A program made the position numbers and the translations under genes. A DNA stretch of 64,000 nucleotides, from NCBI GenBank assembly GCA_015207585.1, contig JADEWQ010000003.1, forward strand, positions 1-64,000. Reading direction: 5' to 3'. Numbering within the stretch: the first letter of the stretch is position 1; every line of letters begins with the position of its first letter. Of the stretch, positions 62,131-64,000 are shown piece after piece. Under the pieces are notes generated by a model. The model searched no databases. It was not told where the DNA came from and saw only the letters and a program-made list of their open reading frames with translations. The DNA is from Pleurocapsales cyanobacterium LEGE 06147 (GTDB lineage Bacteria > Cyanobacteriota > Cyanobacteriia > Cyanobacteriales > Xenococcaceae).

Positions 62131-63565
62131 CCCTGGCTACCCAACAATCAGAAATACTAGGTCGCTTAACTGCTCGTGCAAATAAAGCTTTGAAAGCAGC
62201 TTGTCGTTGTTGGGGAGATTCTGTCGCTATCTGCCAGAGACTTTCATAAAAGAAGAAAGATACTCCCGCAAAAGCGCGATCGCGGGTAGCTTCGACTTGC
62301 TGCCGAATGTCGCTCAAGAATACGGGACGACCATTTAAACCAGACAAAATACCGATACCTACTGGGATATGATTTCTGGCGGCAATCACTTCTGGTTGCT
62401 CTAATTCCCTAGTAAAACTGTCGTGGTCGGAGCGATATACTTGTAATACTAGTTCCTCAATCAGCCCCATTCTTTCCCACCTATGCCAGTCCAACAAGAA
62501 AGAGTTTAAAGAAAACTGTTGCGGATTGGGGGACACAGAGACAATAGCATCGGGATTATTCTTTTTGATCGTGCCAAATAATTCTTTCATGTAGGCAGTT
62601 ATTTTATCCGCCCGCCAGCGAATCCATTGCTCATCTTGACTATCTTCCGGTGGCAGTTGACCATCGTGTTCTTGACGGTAAAGTTGGACAGTAAAATCGT
62701 CGTAGCCAAATTCTGAAGGAACGCCAAAGTGATCGTCTAATTGAATGCCGTCAACATCGTAGTTACTAACAAGTTCTACAATCAAATCGGTAATAAATTG
62801 CTGTACTTCCGGATGTAAAGGATTGAGCCAAACTCGTTGATGTACGTTGCCTTCCCACCAAATAGTGCTGCCATCTTGATGCTGAGTCAACCATTCTGGA
62901 TGGCGTTGTGCCAATTCCGAGTCTGCTGGTGCCATAAAACCAAATTCAAACCAGGGAATTACTCCCATTCCTAATTCGTGTCCGCGATCGATAATTTCTT
63001 CTAATACATCTCTTTCTTGCAACCCTTCGGTAGGATCGAGTTCGTATCCCGTGACTTTTTCGGCTACTGAAGAAGGATAGAGGGTATAACCCCAATTCCA
63101 TACAGTGGGATAGAGAGTATTAAAATTTAACTGCCCTAAAGTAGCGATCGCTCGGGTAGTATTTTCACGAGAAAATAGAACATCACTATCGATATTAGTC
63201 AGCCAAACTCCTCTCAATTCTCGCGCAGTTTTGGAAGAACAATTCGAGAGTTGCTCTTGTTGAGTGCCTCGGGCGCGGGAAACAAGTTCCCGCGAAAGAG
63301 AGGCAGTGTTTTCACCATAACCGGCAAGGGGCAAAAGCGTAGCAACAGCAAAACTACCAATTAGGAGCAATAAAAACCAACCACGATGACTAGATTGTCT
63401 GCTAATCTTAGCTGACTTTATTTTGGCTAAGCAAGGCACTACTGACAAAAGCCAACTAGATTTGCCTCTTGAAAAATCCAGTACCTCGAACAAATTGTTT
63501 CCAACTCCCCAGAGGATCGATCTGTCTGCACGGAAGTTGAAAATCCTGCGGACAAAGTCTTTCAT
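62120..63565 (-). CDS. Glycoside hydrolase family 10-like protein (DUF187)
   Basis: The 481-residue protein has a membrane anchor at ~62-82 (WFLLLLIGSFAVATLLPLAGY) and a TIM-barrel hydrolase domain of the family-10-like/DUF187 group: ELRGVWLTNIDSDVLF, NTLYPTVWNWGYTLYPS, MGVIPWFEFGFM, YDVDGIQLDDHFGVPSEFG and VSVSPNPQQF. It is exported or anchored facing outward and may act on envelope glycans. The reading overlaps the next gene's start by 11 nt, implying coupled translation. Confidence 0.85.
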   Translation of the reverse strand: MKDFVRRIFNFRADRSILWGVGNNLFEVLDFSRGKSSWLLSVVPCLAKIKSAKISRQSSHRGWFLLLLIGSFAVATLLPLAGYGENTASLSRELVSRARGTQQEQLSNCSSKTARELRGVWLTNIDSDVLFSRENTTRAIATLGQLNFNTLYPTVWNWGYTLYPSSVAEKVTGYELDPTEGLQERDVLEEIIDRGHELGMGVIPWFEFGFMAPADSELAQRHPEWLTQHQDGSTIWWEGNVHQRVWLNPLHPEVQQFITDLIVELVSNYDVDGIQLDDHFGVPSEFGYDDFTVQLYRQEHDGQLPPEDSQDEQWIRWRADKITAYMKELFGTIKKNNPDAIVSVSPNPQQFSLNSFLLDWHRWERMGLIEELVLQVYRSDHDSFTRELEQPEVIAARNHIPVGIGILSGLNGRPVFLSDIRQQVEATRDRAFAGVSFFFYESLWQIATESPQQRQAAFKALFARAVKRPSISDCWVARDEQ

Positions 63566-63848
63566 GTCTCTTCAATTAAATCCTGCTTATAACTAGTGAA
63601 AATACGGCGATTATAACCTTTTCAACCGATAGATAAAGGCAAACATTAATATAGATCTAAGCTTTTGCCCGGATCTCCTCTCTAATAAAGTTAAAAAGCG
63701 ATAAGCCAAGAAAGCTTAACGCTCAACTCTAAAATTTTGGTCTAATAATTTTTTGAGCTATCAATTCCGCCAAAATTGCCAAAGAGGCGGTAGCCTTTGA
63801 TGTTTCAATATGACAAAAGTTCAAATCCTCTACTTTTAAAAATAAAAA

Positions 63849-64000
63849 CTACGAAGATGGCTCTACTAATTCTGAATTAAATTCATTAAAAGAACGGCGT
63901 TTTAATTCCACTGATTGGGAGCGAGGCAACAAATCGAATACCTCCCGCAAAGCGTCATCAATCTCTTCAAGTTTGACTTGACCTCGACCGTTAAAAACAA
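63849..64000 (-). CDS. 3' end of an unidentified gene, running off the window
   Basis: The last 49 codons of a minus-strand gene are visible, reading VFNGRGQVKLEEIDDALREV and ending SFNEFNSELVEPSS before TAG. The segment is hydrophilic and helical. Continuous coding character to the window edge supports a real gene. I cannot assign a family from this piece. Confidence 0.55.
   Translation of the reverse strand, partial: VFNGRGQVKLEEIDDALREVFDLLPRSQSVELKRRSFNEFNSELVEPSS

Noticed and set aside
63816-63832. GTTCAAATCC resembling a tRNA T-arm
   Set aside because: The flanks do not pair into a T-stem and no acceptor, D or anticodon arm can be drawn.
1-64000. Many copies of GCGATCGC, a conspicuous palindromic octamer
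   Set aside because: This is HIP1, a well-known abundant cyanobacterial octamer found in genes and spacers alike. It is useful for taxonomy but not a new element.

Overview
The window is a stretch of a cyanobacterial chromosome. Evidence: the HIP1 octamer GCGATCGC recurs across it; it carries families largely confined to cyanobacteria (DUF2808, DUF928, CHASE2/CHAT neighbours); and it has the tig-clpP-clpX / asd-dapA-rnj order. The moderately AT-rich composition and the load of toxin-antitoxin genes, small repeats and accessory islands suggest a sizeable genome. I cannot name the genus from this alone.

Layout. (1) 1-8.7 kb, metal and metalloid region: a 5'-truncated mercuric reductase, then one long minus-strand run reading arsR-pstS-pstC-pstA-pstB-arsM-two unknown small genes-arsS-glycosyltransferase. 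A perfect ArsR/SmtB-type operator lies just upstream of arsR. The run couples a complete phosphate ABC transporter to arsenic methylation and arsenosugar synthesis. (2) 8.7-9.4 kb: a VapBC pair. (3) 9.7-13.9 kb: an ECF sigma factor, its membrane anti-sigma factor, two secreted DUF2808 proteins and a tandem universal stress protein. (4) 14-16.5 kb: map, a ribbon-helix-helix protein and proB. (5) 16.5-25.6 kb: a DNA-phosphorothioation (Dnd) type defence island with dndD, dndC, a dnd-associated small protein, a second SMC-like ATPase with a CxCxxC insert, a 52-residue protein and a PLD-nuclease/SF2 helicase. No dndA, dndB or dndE is present. A small two-gene plus-strand unit, its first gene frameshifted, sits inside it. 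(6) 25.6-26.5 kb: two antitoxins whose VapC partners are both broken. (7) 26.5-37.9 kb: housekeeping genes (hydrolase, clpX, clpP, tig, asd, dapA, rnj, conserved protein, rpmF, sulfite-oxidase-like protein). (8) 37.9-43.8 kb: dynamin-like GTPase, 7TM-HD phosphodiesterase, ADP-ribosylglycohydrolase-like protein, WecG/TagA glycosyltransferase. (9) 43.9-50.3 kb: DUF928, CHASE2-GGDEF-EAL and TPR-CHAT proteins, a probable signalling module. (10) 50.3-64 kb: a lone KAS III/type III PKS-like enzyme, NDH-2, methyltransferase, fused dipeptide-type ABC ATPase, sodB, a 2TM protein, site-2 protease with CBS domains, TauE/SafE permease, a cNMP-binding/methyltransferase fusion, a GH10-like protein and the 3' end of an unidentified gene.

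Non-coding structure includes a MITE-like 139-bp element (51470-51608), a two-member family of short hairpin elements (35774-35878 and 53281-53326, the latter flanked by 13-bp direct repeats), a dispersed 28-35 bp motif seen six times, and several perfect inverted repeats. I saw no rRNA, tRNA, CRISPR array or intact insertion sequence.
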